Shown here piece by piece: positions 54,446-62,978 of a stretch of DNA of 64,000 nucleotides. The first letter of the stretch is position 1. Each line of letters opens with the position of its first letter. The translations under genes and the position numbers were made by a program. Below the pieces are notes generated by a model, which did no database searches, was not told the DNA's origin, and saw nothing but the letters and a program-made list of their open reading frames with translations. This DNA is from Verrucomicrobiota bacterium (lineage in GTDB: Bacteria; Verrucomicrobiota; Verrucomicrobiia; Opitutales; Opitutaceae): assembly GCA_023416735.1 (NCBI GenBank), contig JAEZGX010000025.1:124001-188000 (forward strand). Direction: 5' to 3'.

Positions 54446-54694
54446 GTGTTCGCAGCCGCGGTAGCAGTTGAAGCCGTAGGCGAAGCCGACGTCGGGACTG
54501 TCGTTTTTGGTGAGGAGGGATTCGGTGGCGTCGTGGAAGAACTGCGTGCGGGGCGAGGGGCGTTCGTCGTCGGGGCAGTCATGGGAGAACTCCGGGGCGG
54601 CTTCGATGTGGAGCCGTTCGAAACGGTTGGGGGGATTGATGCTCGCGCCGCGGCCGGCGATGGCGGCGCCGGGAGAGAGGGCGGATGTGTTCAT
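54446..54694 (-). pseudogene. Radical SAM protein (SplB-like/PA0069 family), 5' part cut off by the island
   Basis: This encodes the first 83 residues of the host gene, from MNTSALSPGAAIAGRG to 'NCYRGCEH', including the first cluster cysteine (Cys81). Translation would run on for 12 island codons and stop at 54407. The remaining 277 residues are at 28980-29813. The original promoter and LexA-like box stay with this fragment, so the damaged gene may still be transcribed from here into the island's end. Confidence 0.92.
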
Positions 54695-54701
54695 GCGAAC
54701 A
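54688..54701. promoter_or_regulatory. LexA-like box over the start of the broken radical SAM gene
   Basis: TGTTCATGCGAACA is a perfect TGTTC-N4-GAACA. The ATG of the gene (54694-54692 on the minus strand) lies inside it. It is the same arrangement as at 46053-46066 in the island copy. Confidence 0.7.
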
Positions 54702-54843
54702 CCTGAGAAGCGTTTGTCGCCGTAGGCAAACGCAGGCTGCGCGTGGTGTGTTAAGGTGGTGATTGGAGCGCGAATGCGCGCGAATTTTCTGGAAGGATTT
54801 GCGCTGGCACGACGGCGCGGGTTGGGTGTCGCACCTCGCGAAT

Positions 54844-55692
54844 ATGAGACTTTTCTTCGTAATTCTGGCGGCGGTAGTGGGTCTGACGGGCGTTGGTTTT
54901 GCGCAAAGCGAGACGCTGGCGGAGCGGCGGTTGAAGGAACTCATCGGCCGGCAGAAGGAGTTGCTGGCGGAAGCGGCGAAGGAGAATCCGCATTTTGACG
55001 AAAGTAATTTTCGACTGCAGATGGAGCAGCTCGCGAGCGGCTATGAGGAGTGGTTGCGAGCGAATCCGAAGAGCGCGGAAGGTTACGCGGCTTATGGGTA
55101 TTTGTTGAGCAAGCTGGATCAGCGGAAGCACGCGATCGCAATGCTGATGAAGGCGAACCAGCTGGATCCGGACCTGCCGCTGGTGAAGAACCAGATCGGC
55201 AACTGGCTCGCGGAGGAAGGGCGGCCGCTGGATGCGGTGTCGTATTTTATGGCGGCGATCAAACTGGCGCCGGAGGAGCCGCTTTATCACTACCAACTCG
55301 GGACCTTGTTGTATGAGGCGCGGGATGAGTTCTTGAAGTCGGGCGAGTGGCAGCAAGCGGCGATTGATCGGGCGATTCACGAGGCGTTCAAGCAGGCGGC
55401 GGAGCTGGCGCCGGATAGGATTGAGTTCACGTATCGGCACGCGGAATCGTTTTATCACAAGGATCCGCCGGATTGGGAAAGTGCGCTGGCGGCGTGGCGG
55501 GCGTTGGAGGAGGCGGCGCCGACGGCGATTGAGCGCGAGACGATGCGGCTGCACATTGCGAATGTGTTGGGGAAGATGGGACGGGTGGAAGAAGGGCGGG
55601 CGGTGCTGGAGGATGTGAAAGAGGAGGCGCTGCAGCCGCAGAAAGGGAGATTGCTAAAGCAGTGGGCGGCGCGGGCGGAGAAAGCGGAGTGA
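54844..55692 (+). CDS. Periplasmic TPR-repeat protein
   Basis: This 282-residue protein has a signal peptide (MRLFFVILAAVVGLTGVGFA, cleavage before QSET) and at least three tetratricopeptide units ('AEGYAAYGYLLSKLDQRKHA', 'PLVKNQIGNWLAEEGRPLDA', 'PLYHYQLGTLLYEARDEF'). The start is the ATG at 54844; the longer frame lacks a signal. TPR proteins mediate protein contacts; the partner is unknown. The next gene on the same strand follows after 70 bases. Confidence 0.8.
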   Translation: MRLFFVILAAVVGLTGVGFAQSETLAERRLKELIGRQKELLAEAAKENPHFDESNFRLQMEQLASGYEEWLRANPKSAEGYAAYGYLLSKLDQRKHAIAMLMKANQLDPDLPLVKNQIGNWLAEEGRPLDAVSYFMAAIKLAPEEPLYHYQLGTLLYEARDEFLKSGEWQQAAIDRAIHEAFKQAAELAPDRIEFTYRHAESFYHKDPPDWESALAAWRALEEAAPTAIERETMRLHIANVLGKMGRVEEGRAVLEDVKEEALQPQKGRLLKQWAARAEKAE

Positions 55693-55762
55693 GAACCGCG
55701 AGGATGATCGGAAGGGCTTTGTTGCCAAACGGCGGAACACCGCGCCAAGCTGCGCGCCTGCC

Positions 55763-56596
55763 ATGATGCTCGACTCTCTCGAACGCCGGTTTGGCCGGCT
55801 CGCCATTCCGAATATCACGCTGTATCTGATCATCGGGCAGGCGTTCGTGTTTTTTGCGGCGATGTTCCGGTTGGTGGATCTCAGCTTGTTTCCGTTGCTG
55901 GGGTTGTTGGTGCGGGAAGGCGAGTGGTGGAGGTTGGTGACGTTCCTGTTCATGCCGCCGCCGGTGAACATGAACAGCATGTTGAGCCTGGTTTTCCTGC
56001 CGTTTGCCTGGTGGATCTTTTATCTGATGGGGACCGCGCTCGAGCACTACTGGGGCGCGTTTCGCTACAATGTGTTTCTGCTCGTGGGGGTGGTGCTGAC
56101 GATTGTCGCGGCGTTTCTGGCGCCGGCCTCATGGGCAACGAATGCGTTTCTGGCGGGTTCGGTGTTTCTGGCGTTTGCATGGCTGAATCCGGATTTCGAG
56201 CTGTCGCTGTTCTTCATCCTGCCGATCAAGGTCAAGTGGCTGGCGCTGGTGACGTGGTTGTATTATGGATACCGCTTCGTGGGTGGCGATTGGGGCACGC
56301 GGTGGCTGGTGCTGGCGTCGGTGTCGAACTTCCTGTTGTTTTTCGGCGGCGATATCGTGAACACGATTCGCTTTCGTCGGCGGACGCGCGCGATGCAGGC
56401 GCGGCGCACGGCGGAGGAGAAGCGGGCGGCGGTGGAGCCGCGGCATCGGTGTCATGTTTGCGGCAAGACCGATCTGACGAATCCGGAGATGGATTTTCGC
56501 TACTGTTCGAAATGTGCGGGCGATCAGTGCTATTGCCCGGAGCATATTTTCAACCACGAGCATGTGGTGGAGGAGAGCGGGGAGTCGAAAGGGTGA
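55763..56596 (+). CDS. Rhomboid-like membrane protein with C-terminal zinc finger
   Basis: This 277-residue protein has about six hydrophobic helices over residues 18-205 in rhomboid-like order ('EWWRLVTFLFMP', then 'FAWWIFYLMGTALEHYWGAF'). The GxSG active-site serine and the partner His of true rhomboid proteases are not seen, so it is probably a non-proteolytic rhomboid relative. The cytoplasmic tail holds a Cys/His cluster ('RCHVCGKTD', 'YCSKCAGDQCYCPEHIFNHE') likely to bind two zinc ions. It lies 7 bases before prmB. Confidence 0.72.
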   Translation: MMLDSLERRFGRLAIPNITLYLIIGQAFVFFAAMFRLVDLSLFPLLGLLVREGEWWRLVTFLFMPPPVNMNSMLSLVFLPFAWWIFYLMGTALEHYWGAFRYNVFLLVGVVLTIVAAFLAPASWATNAFLAGSVFLAFAWLNPDFELSLFFILPIKVKWLALVTWLYYGYRFVGGDWGTRWLVLASVSNFLLFFGGDIVNTIRFRRRTRAMQARRTAEEKRAAVEPRHRCHVCGKTDLTNPEMDFRYCSKCAGDQCYCPEHIFNHEHVVEESGESKG

Positions 56597-56603
56597 GGCG
56601 GAC

Positions 56604-57533
56604 GTGAAGCGGGAAAAGGCGGAACGCGCTACGGTGGGCGAGTGGCTGGGTTGGGCGGAGCGGACGTATGAGCGCGAAAAGGTCGCGCTCGGACAGGTGG
56701 CGACGAATGCGCATGACGAGGCGCTTTATCTGTTGCTGCGAACGTTGGGACTTTCGCTGGAAAGCGACGCGGGGGTGTTGGAGCGGAAAGTGAGCGCGGC
56801 GGAGCGGGTGACGCTGGAGGAGGTGTTCAGAAAACGGATACACGAGCGCGTGCCGGCGGCGTATCTGACGAAGGAGGCGTGGCTGGGAGAGTTGCGGTTT
56901 TACGTGGATGAACGGGTGATCATTCCGCGGAGTTATTTTCTGGAGATCATTCCCCGGTTGGCGGCGGGGGGCACGGCGGCGGGGTCGGGAGACCCCGCCC
57001 TACAGCGGAACAAGGTGCGGCGGGTGGTGGATGTTTGCACGGGGTCGGGGTGCTTGGCCGTGTTGTTGGCGCATGCCTTTCCGAAGGCGCAGGTGGAGGG
57101 GATCGATTTATCGCGCGAGGCGCTGGACGTGGCGCGGATCAATGTGCGCGAACACGAATTGGAGAAGCGCGTGCGGTTGTGGGAGAGCGACGTGTTCGAT
57201 GCGGTGCCGCCGGCGAAGTATGATCTGATTCTCAGCAATCCGCCGTATGAACCCAGCGCGCTGGTCGATGCGCAGGATCCGGAGTTTGCGGCGGAGCCGC
57301 GGATGGCGCACGACGGTGGCGTCGATGGGATGGCGATTGTGCGAAAGCTGCTGCGTCAGGCACGCGAGCGGCTGACGCCGGGAGGCATCGTGGTCGTCGA
57401 GGTCGGCGGACTGCGACGCGCGATCGACAAGGAATTTGCGGCGTTGCAGCCGGAGTGGCTCGCGACCGAAGACGGAAGCGATTGCGTGTTTTTGGTGCGC
57501 GAGGAGCGCTTGCGCCGCGGCCTACGGGGCTGA
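56604..57533 (+). CDS. prmB: Ribosomal protein L3 N5-glutamine methyltransferase
   Basis: This is a 309-residue SAM-dependent methyltransferase of the HemK family. 'FYVDERVIIPRSYFLEII' marks the PrmB branch; the SAM site is 'VVDVCTGSGCLAVLLA' and the catalytic 'NPPYEP' binds the glutamine of L3. The GTG at 56604 starts 7 bases after the preceding stop and is the best start. Oddity: a palindromic repeat (56976-57003), also found in the anti-sigma gene, is inserted in frame at about residues 124-134 ('GGTAAGSGDPA'). It converges with the rhodanese gene with a 12-base overlap. Confidence 0.88.
   Translation: MKREKAERATVGEWLGWAERTYEREKVALGQVATNAHDEALYLLLRTLGLSLESDAGVLERKVSAAERVTLEEVFRKRIHERVPAAYLTKEAWLGELRFYVDERVIIPRSYFLEIIPRLAAGGTAAGSGDPALQRNKVRRVVDVCTGSGCLAVLLAHAFPKAQVEGIDLSREALDVARINVREHELEKRVRLWESDVFDAVPPAKYDLILSNPPYEPSALVDAQDPEFAAEPRMAHDGGVDGMAIVRKLLRQARERLTPGGIVVVEVGGLRRAIDKEFAALQPEWLATEDGSDCVFLVREERLRRGLRG
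56976..57003. repeat. G+C-rich palindromic repeat inside prmB
   Basis: A ggcgggg...ccccgcc stem followed by 'ctaca', the same unit as at 1299-1325. It is translated without disturbing the frame. Confidence 0.6.
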
Positions 57534-57932
57534 TGCGTCGACTTGGCGGACGGGTAGGTTGGCGGATTGCCAGTCTTTGAAGGCGCCGGAGTTGGCGACG
57601 GGAATTTTTTGTTCGGCGAGTTTTCGGGCGACGCGGCCGGAGCGGTTGCCGGAGCGGCAGTAGAGGATGATTTCCTTGCCGGCGTTTTTCGCGAGGAACG
57701 GTTTCCAGAGTTTTTGTTCGCCGTTGAAATCGCTCATGGGAAGCAGTTCGGCAGGAGCGGCGACTCCGGACTCGGCCCATTCTTCGGGCTCGCGGACATC
57801 GACGAGGACCGCTTTGCCGGCGGCCACGCGCTGGGCGGCTTCAGCGGCGGTGATGCGAGGGGCGTCGGCGGCGGAGGCGAGCGAAGTCATGAGAAAGAAG
57901 AGAAGGGAAAAAAGGAGAAGGGCGGGTTTCAT
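57522..57932 (-). CDS. Periplasmic rhodanese-like protein
   Basis: This 136-residue protein has a signal peptide (MKPALLLFSLLFFLMTSLAS) and one rhodanese domain: 'GKAVLVDVREPEEWAESG' and the active-site loop 'LYCRSGNRSGRVARKL' with the catalytic cysteine. It may transfer sulfane sulfur in the periplasm. The start is the ATG at 57932; the upstream open frame is antisense-like and Pro/Arg-rich. It lies 41 bases after the metW stop, so it may be expressed with metX-metW. Confidence 0.85.
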   Translation of the reverse strand: MKPALLLFSLLFFLMTSLASAADAPRITAAEAAQRVAAGKAVLVDVREPEEWAESGVAAPAELLPMSDFNGEQKLWKPFLAKNAGKEIILYCRSGNRSGRVARKLAEQKIPVANSGAFKDWQSANLPVRQVDASAP

Positions 57933-57973
57933 GGGGTGTGCACTTTGGGGAGAAGGAGAACGAAAACGAGGGA

Positions 57974-58579
57974 TTATCTCGTGAGGTCGTAGAGGGCGAA
58001 GCCGGCGAAGAAGTTGGGCGCGAAACGGCAGGGGGTGTGCCAGTTGCCGGCGAGGTGGGCGCGGCGGACGATGCGGATGCCTTTGACGGCGCAGAAGTGT
58101 TCGAAGTCCGCGATGGTGACGGGATTGGTCGGGCGGCTTTCGAACCACTCGGTGGTGTAAACTTCGTTGCGGACCTTGCGGCCGCTGAGGAGCGCGCCGA
58201 GGCGGTTTTTCCAGAAGCCGTGATTAACGAAACCGACGGTGAGCGCGTGGCCGACGCGGAGGGCTTCGAGAATCACGCCGGCGGGGTTGTCGAGTTCCTG
58301 CACGGTGCGCGAGCAGATGATGCGGTCGAAATGCCGATCCGGGAATTCGCGCATGAACGAAATCATGTCGCCCTGATACGCGGAGAGACCGCGCGCGACG
58401 CAGGCGGTGATGCGGTGGAAGTCGAGGTCCACGCCCACGGCGCTGACCTGTTTGGTTTGGACGAGGTAGTCGAGGAGCGTGCCTTTGCCGCAGCCGAGAT
58501 CGAGAACGCGGGAGGCGGGTTCGACCCACTCACCGATGATCTGCATGTCGACGGTGCGTTTTTCGATGAGCGTCGTCAT
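57974..58579 (-). CDS. metW: Methionine biosynthesis protein MetW
   Basis: This 201-residue methyltransferase-fold protein begins 'EWVEPASRVLDLGCGKGTLL', continues with 'VGVDLDFHRITACVARGLS' and carries the MetW signature 'HFDRIICSRTVQELDNP' and 'GFVNHGFWKNRLGALLSGR'. MetW works with MetX in making acylated homoserine for methionine. It is encoded directly downstream of metX on the same strand, separated by 126 bases containing a repeat pair. Confidence 0.92.
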   Translation of the reverse strand: MTTLIEKRTVDMQIIGEWVEPASRVLDLGCGKGTLLDYLVQTKQVSAVGVDLDFHRITACVARGLSAYQGDMISFMREFPDRHFDRIICSRTVQELDNPAGVILEALRVGHALTVGFVNHGFWKNRLGALLSGRKVRNEVYTTEWFESRPTNPVTIADFEHFCAVKGIRIVRRAHLAGNWHTPCRFAPNFFAGFALYDLTR

Positions 58580-58588
58580 GGCGTTTTT

Positions 58589-58705
58589 TCAACCACGGAT
58601 GGACCCGGATGGACACGGCTCGCTGACGAACGCGTGGATTCTTCGCTTCGCTCAGAATGACAGGGGCAGGGAGTGAATCCGTGTTTATCGGTGTTCATCC
58701 GTGGT
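58589..58705. repeat. Inverted repeat pair between metX and metW
   Basis: 'aaccacggatggacccgga' (from 58590) is answered by 'gtgttcatccgtggtt' (58689-58704), with the common junk-like unit 'ttcgcttcgctcagaatgac' between them. It belongs to the same style of dispersed 'ccacgga' repeats seen elsewhere in the window and may attenuate metW. Confidence 0.6.
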
Positions 58706-59890
58706 TCAGATCGAGAAGTCGACGACGCGGTTGGCTTCGGTTTCGAGGAAACCGCGGACGAGGGTGTAGAGTTCTTCCGATTCGAGCAGGAAGGAATCGT
58801 GACCGAGATCGGTGTTGAGCTCGGCGTAGCTCGCCTGCTTTCCGGCGCGAAGGAGAGCGAGAGTGATGGCGCGGTTTTGCTCCGGAGGAAAGAGCCAGTC
58901 GCTGGTGAAACCGACCACAAGCGTTTGGGCTAGGACGGGAGCGAAGGCGGCTTCGAGCGAACCGTAGGCTTGCGGGAGATCGAAGTGATCGAGCGCGCGA
59001 GTGATGTAGAGATAGGAGTTGGCGTCGAAGCGATTGATGAAGCTCTGGCCCTGGTGGCGCAGGTAGCTCTCCACTTCGAATTGAACGTCGAAGTTGTAGG
59101 AGTCGCCGTTGACGGACGTCTTTTTTCGACGACCGAATTTTCGGTCCATACTGGCGTCGGAGACGTAGGTGATGTGCGCCATCATGCGGGCGATCGCGAG
59201 GCCGACGCGCGGACCGCCGCCTTTGGCGTAGTCGCCGTGGTTCCAGTCGGGATCCTGCATGATCGCCTGACGGCCGACTTCGTTGAAGGCAATGGCTTGG
59301 GCGCCCTCGCGGGCGGTGGTGGCCATGGCGATGACGCGACGGACGAAGTGCGGGAATTCGATCGAGAAAAGCATCGCCTGCATGCCGCCCATCGAGCCGC
59401 CGATGACGGCGTGGAGTTCGCTGACACCGAGGTGATCGAGGAGGATTTTCTGCGCGCGCACCATGTCGAGGATGGTGACGAACGGGAACGCGAGTCCGTA
59501 GGGGCGGTTGGTGGCGGGGTTGAGGGAGGAAGGACCGGTGGAGCCCTGGCAGCCGCCGAGGACATTGGCGCAGATAACGTAGAAGCGGCGCGTGTCGACG
59601 GCTTTGCCGGGGCCGATCAGATTGTTCCACCAGCCGGGTTTGCGGTCCTCGGGTGTGTGCAGTCCGGCGCAGTGGTGGTCGCCGGAAAGCGCGTGGCAGA
59701 TAAGGATGGCGTTGTCGCGCGTGGCGTTGAGCGTGCCGTAAGTTTCGTAGCGGAGCGTGAAACCCGGAAGCGTTTGACCGCTTTTGAAAGTGAACGGCTT
59801 TGGGTAAACGAAGTCGTGAGGCGCAACGATCCCGACCTCGCCCGTGGCGCGGTGTGGGGAGGCGACGGTAATCGTCTGGTCGTCGGTCAT
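58706..59890 (-). CDS. metX: Homoserine O-acetyltransferase (MetX)
   Basis: This 394-residue alpha/beta-hydrolase-fold acyltransferase makes O-acetyl- (or succinyl-) L-homoserine, the first dedicated step to methionine. The catalytic Ser is in 'AVIGGSMGGMQAM', Asp in 'VGFTSDWLFPPEQ' and His in 'LGHDSFLLE'; 'CHALSGDHHCAG' and 'GCQGSTGPSSLNP' are family motifs. The ATG at 59890 gives the normal length; a longer frame to 59962 is unlikely. No SAM riboswitch is visible in the 120 bases upstream. Confidence 0.94.
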   Translation of the reverse strand: MTDDQTITVASPHRATGEVGIVAPHDFVYPKPFTFKSGQTLPGFTLRYETYGTLNATRDNAILICHALSGDHHCAGLHTPEDRKPGWWNNLIGPGKAVDTRRFYVICANVLGGCQGSTGPSSLNPATNRPYGLAFPFVTILDMVRAQKILLDHLGVSELHAVIGGSMGGMQAMLFSIEFPHFVRRVIAMATTAREGAQAIAFNEVGRQAIMQDPDWNHGDYAKGGGPRVGLAIARMMAHITYVSDASMDRKFGRRKKTSVNGDSYNFDVQFEVESYLRHQGQSFINRFDANSYLYITRALDHFDLPQAYGSLEAAFAPVLAQTLVVGFTSDWLFPPEQNRAITLALLRAGKQASYAELNTDLGHDSFLLESEELYTLVRGFLETEANRVVDFSI

Positions 59891-60010
59891 GCGGCTGCGC
59901 CAGCGTGGCGCGAAACGACAAGTGAGACAAGCGATGCGTTTGTCATGCGCAGAGTCTCGCAAGACGGACCGGGACCGTCGCGGTTGCGGAAACGCGAACC
60001 GACGGAGGCG

Positions 60011-60751
60011 CTACGAGGCGATGCTTTCGTCGATCTCCTCGTTGGAGAAGACGGTTTGCACATCGTCGAGCTCTTCGAGGGCGTCGTGAAGCTTGGCGAG
60101 AGACTGCGCGACATGCGGATCGCTGACGGGGACGGTGGTCGTCGGAATGTAGGCGATTTCCGCGCTGTCGGACTTGAGGCCTTTTTGTTCGAGCGCGTGC
60201 GAGACCTTATCGAAATTTTGGATACCGCAGCGGATTTCGAAACCGTGATCGCTGGTGATGACGTCGTCGGCGCCGGATTCCAGGGCGATTTCCATCAGCG
60301 CGTCCTCGGTTGTTTGATCTTTCGCGACGAGGAACTGGCCGGCGTGGAGAAATTGGAAGGCGACGGCGCCGGTGCTGGCGAGATTGCCGCCGTGGCGGGA
60401 GAAGACGGAGCGGACGTCCTGGGCGGCGCGGGTTTTGTTGTCGGTGGTGACCTTCACGACGAAGGCGACGCCGCCGGGGCCGTAGCCCTCGTAGGTCATT
60501 TCTTCGAAGATGACGCCGGGGAGTTCGCCGGTGCCTTTCTTGATGGCGCGGTCGACGTTGTCGGCGGGCATGTTGGCATCGCGAGCCTTGAGCAGGAGCG
60601 TGCGCAAGCGGGCGTTGCCATCGGGATCACCGCCGCCGGCTTTGGCGGCGAGGGTGATGTCGCGGGAGAGGCGGGAGAAGACTTTGCCTTTGCGCGCGTC
60701 GGTGACGGCTTTGAGGCGTTTGACTTTAGACCACTTGTTATGGCCAGCCAT
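60011..60751 (-). CDS. YebC/PmpR family protein
   Basis: This 246-residue protein matches the family throughout: 'MAGHNKWSKVKRLKAVTDAR', 'FSRLSRDITLAAKAGGGDP', 'NMPADNVDRAIKKGTGE', 'YEGYGPGGVAFVVKVTTDNK' and 'HGGNLASTGAVAFQF'. YebC proteins bind DNA as regulators, and some act on ribosomes stalled at proline stretches. It follows the yidC gene by 65 bases; the gap contains only a degenerate 'gtttagggtttggag' repeat. Confidence 0.94.
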   Translation of the reverse strand: MAGHNKWSKVKRLKAVTDARKGKVFSRLSRDITLAAKAGGGDPDGNARLRTLLLKARDANMPADNVDRAIKKGTGELPGVIFEEMTYEGYGPGGVAFVVKVTTDNKTRAAQDVRSVFSRHGGNLASTGAVAFQFLHAGQFLVAKDQTTEDALMEIALESGADDVITSDHGFEIRCGIQNFDKVSHALEQKGLKSDSAEIAYIPTTTVPVSDPHVAQSLAKLHDALEELDDVQTVFSNEEIDESIAS

Positions 60752-60816
60752 GAAATCCTTCGGATTTCGGTTCCGAGTTTAGGGTTTGGAGTTTCGGGTT
60801 GGGTGAGCGACGGGCG

Positions 60817-62643
60817 TCACTTCTTTTTCTTCGGCGTGACGTTCTTCATCGGACGGCTGAGGCCGGCGGCGGTGTTGGCGGCAGCGGTGCCGGGGCCGAC
60901 GGGGCCGGGTTCGTCCTTCATGCGGTTGATGACGAGCTGCTGGCCGATGGTGAAGATACCGTTGACGGTCGAGTAAAGGGCGAGGGAGCAGGGGAAAGTG
61001 TAGCAGAAGAGCGTGAAGATATAGGGCATGATCTTCATCATTTTCGCCTGCGCGTTGTCCATCGACGGCGTGGGCGTGAGCTGCATCTGGATGACCATCG
61101 TGGCGCCCATGAGGATCGGCATGATGTTGATCGGGAGGCCGAAGACATGCGCGACGGTGTCGGTGGCTGAAAGATCGGTGGCCCAGAGGAAAGGTTGGAA
61201 GCGGAGTTCGGCGGTGCTTTGCAGCATCTGGAAGAAGCCGATGAAGAACGGAATGGTGATGAGAATCGGGAAGCAGCCGCCGACGGGGTTCACCTTGTGC
61301 TTCTTGAAGAGCTCCATCGTGGCGGCCTGGAGCTTCTGCGGGTTGTCTTTGAATTTTTCGCGGATCGCCTGCATCTCGGGCTGAATCTTCGCCATGCGTT
61401 TGGCGGATTTCGAAGCGGCGAGCGTGAAGGGGACGAAGATGGTTTTGAGTATCAGCGTGGTAATTACAATGGCCCAGCCCCAGGACCAGGAACCACCGGG
61501 GAACCACGAATGGACCCACGTCATCAGCGTGATCAGGATCTGGCTGAAGAATTTGAAGAAGCCGAACTGCATGACCTTGTCCTGGTCGGCTTTGAACACG
61601 TCGCTGTTGGCGAGGCGGCGGTATTCTTTCGGGCCAACGTAGAAGTCGGCGGAGAGCTTCGTTTCGGCGTTGGCGGCGATCGGCGCGAGATCGAACTGGG
61701 TCGAGGTGGTGATGCCGTAGGCGTTGCGTTCGTCTTCGGGGAGCGCGGGGAAGAGTTTCACGCGGCGCGAGACCATGCCGGCGGCGGGGATTTCGGGTGT
61801 CAGGATGGCGGCGAAGAACTGGTTGCTGATCGACGTCCAGACCAGCGGGCCGCCGGTCGCGATGAACGGTTTCGGCAGGCTGGCGCCGATGCCGAGGAAG
61901 CCGCTGCCGCCTTCGAGTTCGGAGCGAGCGAAGAAGTCCTGATCTTCGCCGTCGGAGTAGCCGGTTGTGAGCTGGACGCCGAGATCGCGCGCGTGCGTGG
62001 GAGCGGCGGTGCCGAGACTCCAGGCGACGCGAGGAAGGGTGAACGGTTGTTCGCCGATGTTGCGGAACGTGGTCTCGTGGCGGACGACGTAGGGGTCGTT
62101 GGCTTTATCGGGCGACGTGACGATCCGGTAGCGGCGGGTGACTTCGAGGCGGTTGTCGAGGATGGCGCGGTAAACGACCTCGCTGGTGTTGCTCGAGACG
62201 ACTTCGAATGCGGCGGTGCGATCGAGGCCGGGGAAGTCGACAAACGCGAGCATCGGGTCGGAGTGCAGCGCGTTGAAAACGAACGGCTCGGGGCTGCCTT
62301 TCTCGGCGGCGTATTTCTTGAAGGCGACATCGCGGATGGCGCCGCCGGAGTTGGTGAGGCGAACGATAACGAATTCGTTTTCGAGCGTCGTGACGGTGCT
62401 GGTGGCCGCCTCGGTGGAGATGGGCGCGAAGGTGCCGGTCGGCGTGGGCACGCCGGTGGGGCTCGACGGCGTGGCGGCGGCGACCTGGCCGGCCGCGGCG
62501 GGGCCTTGGTCGGCGACGGCGGGTTGGTTGACCGTGGGCTGCGGGGAACTGGTGGGATTGGGCGAAAGATATCGTCCCAGGAACATGCTGGCGAAGGCGG
62601 CCAGCAGGAGGACGACGCCGATCGTGGTGTTCTTTTTGTCCAT
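60817..62643 (-). CDS. yidC: Membrane protein insertase YidC
   Basis: This 608-residue Gram-negative-type YidC has an N-terminal helix (MDKKNTTIGVVLLLAAFASM), a Pro/Ala/Thr-rich linker and a large periplasmic beta-domain (about 75-350). The conserved insertase core follows ('GWAIVITTLILKTIFVPFTL', 'MELFKKHKVNPVGGCFPILI', 'TIPFFIGFFQML') and a basic tail ends 'NVTPKKKK'. It inserts and folds inner-membrane proteins alone or with SecYEG. It lies 11 bases after yidD in the rpmH-rnpA-yidD-yidC cluster. Confidence 0.96.
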   Translation of the reverse strand: MDKKNTTIGVVLLLAAFASMFLGRYLSPNPTSSPQPTVNQPAVADQGPAAAGQVAAATPSSPTGVPTPTGTFAPISTEAATSTVTTLENEFVIVRLTNSGGAIRDVAFKKYAAEKGSPEPFVFNALHSDPMLAFVDFPGLDRTAAFEVVSSNTSEVVYRAILDNRLEVTRRYRIVTSPDKANDPYVVRHETTFRNIGEQPFTLPRVAWSLGTAAPTHARDLGVQLTTGYSDGEDQDFFARSELEGGSGFLGIGASLPKPFIATGGPLVWTSISNQFFAAILTPEIPAAGMVSRRVKLFPALPEDERNAYGITTSTQFDLAPIAANAETKLSADFYVGPKEYRRLANSDVFKADQDKVMQFGFFKFFSQILITLMTWVHSWFPGGSWSWGWAIVITTLILKTIFVPFTLAASKSAKRMAKIQPEMQAIREKFKDNPQKLQAATMELFKKHKVNPVGGCFPILITIPFFIGFFQMLQSTAELRFQPFLWATDLSATDTVAHVFGLPINIMPILMGATMVIQMQLTPTPSMDNAQAKMMKIMPYIFTLFCYTFPCSLALYSTVNGIFTIGQQLVINRMKDEPGPVGPGTAAANTAAGLSRPMKNVTPKKKK

Positions 62644-62654
62644 GAAAAATCGGA

Positions 62655-62978
62655 TTAGAGGCTAGAGGCCGCGGGAGAGCCGGCGCGCGGCAAGCGCACA
62701 CAGCGCGGGGCGCGACGCGGGGGCACGGGATCAAAACCGCCCGGATGGAGCGGCGTGCATTTGAGAAGGCGGACGACGGAAAGCGCGAGGCCGGCGAGGG
62801 CGCCGTGCGTGCGGATCGCGTCGACGGCATAATGCGAGCACGTCGGGGAGAAGCGGCAGCCGCAGGTGGGAAACAGAACGACGAGCGCGGGAGAAACGGT
62901 GCGTTGGTAAAGCCAGACCAAAGCGAGGAGGGCGCGCGCGGGCAGGCGAAAAGCGAAGCGGGCGAGCGACGGGATCAT
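62655..62978 (-). CDS. yidD: Membrane protein insertion efficiency factor YidD
   Basis: This 107-residue protein has the family motif 'WLYQRTVSPALVVLFPTCGC', followed by 'RFSPTCSHYAVDAI' and 'RLLKCTPLHPGGFDPVP'. YidD assists YidC-dependent insertion at the inner membrane. Its start overlaps the rnpA stop by 4 bases. The C-terminal 20 residues are Arg/Pro-rich and longer than in short homologues. Confidence 0.94.
   Translation of the reverse strand: MIPSLARFAFRLPARALLALVWLYQRTVSPALVVLFPTCGCRFSPTCSHYAVDAIRTHGALAGLALSVVRLLKCTPLHPGGFDPVPPRRAPRCVRLPRAGSPAASSL

Noticed and set aside
54407..54694. Separate 95-residue gene
   Set aside because: Its first 83 codons are the 5' end of the interrupted radical SAM gene; the last 12 are island sequence.
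29700..54800. tRNA gene or direct-repeat attachment site at the island edges
   Set aside because: No tRNA is visible; the insertion is within a coding sequence and the joined halves need no duplicated bases.
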